Positions 63,795 through 64,000 of a stretch of DNA of 64,000 nucleotides are shown here, piece by piece. Below the pieces are notes generated by a model. The model did no database searches, was not told the origin of the DNA, and saw only the letters and a program-made list of their open reading frames with translations. The stretch spans positions 186,001 to 250,000 of the forward strand of contig JAOTOL010001661.1 of NCBI GenBank assembly GCA_034440575.1, given 5' to 3'. How positions within the stretch are numbered: position 1 is the stretch's first letter; each line of letters starts with the position of its first letter. This stretch comes from Imbricaverruca yamaguchii. Taxonomy: Eukaryota; Arthropoda; Thecostraca; Neoverrucidae. The position numbers and the translations under genes were made by a program.

Positions 63795-64000
63795 TCTGCT
63801 CACCGGGCCAGCGCACGTTCCTGTCGGTCAAGAATGGATTGAATGACTGCTTGTCTGATCAGTCTTCTTATGAAGTGTTCACCTTCCGCCGAGCAAGTGT
63901 TCATCATTTGCTGGGAATGCCTCACCATCTGAGGTGAGGTGCTCACGACTCCCACCGGCTGTCGGCTCCTGCTCACGGAGCCGACATCGCTGGATCTCCG

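Overview
The window is eukaryotic nuclear DNA. Genes are split by GT-AG introns, there are many tRNA-derived SINEs and DNA-transposon remnants, and minisatellites make up roughly a tenth of the sequence. The two recognisable genes, a chymotrypsin-fold secreted-type protease and a Diaphanous formin, together with the SINE style, suggest an animal, most likely an arthropod (a crustacean is possible). The species cannot be read from the sequence.

Layout. 1-8870: the 3' part of a serine protease gene on the + strand (four exons: catalytic Asp, middle, catalytic Ser, C-terminus and stop). Its His-bearing 5' exons are not found and probably lie before the window. 8871-22438: intergenic DNA with a CpG-dense 36-bp array (12.6-13.3 kb), a 22-bp array (15.5 kb) and a striking 2.68-kb stretch without a single CpG (17444-20125) that contains a noisy A/T homopolymer patch. 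22439-51496: a complete diaphanous (dia) gene on the + strand. Nineteen coding exons join in phase into a protein of about 1104 residues with GTPase-binding/DID region, coiled coil, FH1, FH2 and DAD. 51497-64000: intergenic DNA with a hAT-type element carrying an internal minisatellite, several SINEs, a 362-bp tandem duplication and two CpG islands that could be promoters of unseen genes.

The most interesting signals are structural. (1) Several minisatellites are built from exon-intron junctions: copies of the splice site itself are tandemly repeated into the intron at protease exon S1 (both ends) and at dia exons 5, 8 and 11. (2) A tRNA-derived SINE landed on the 3' splice site of dia exon 15, and its target-site duplication produced two copies of that splice site, 185 bp apart. 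(3) A retroposon of only about 52-63 bp is present with matching 5' ends and 11-15-bp target duplications at four sites, with further weaker copies. (4) dia intron 9 uses a GC-AG splice pair just before FH2, and retaining it would give a formin without FH2. (5) dia intron 2 is filled by a 2.3-kb G-rich array that stays open in the exon 2 frame.

The protease and dia share a strand but have no evident functional link. Dia would be a Rho-activated actin nucleator and elongator in the cytosol. The protease would be a chymotrypsin-like secreted enzyme with Ser at the S1 specificity position.
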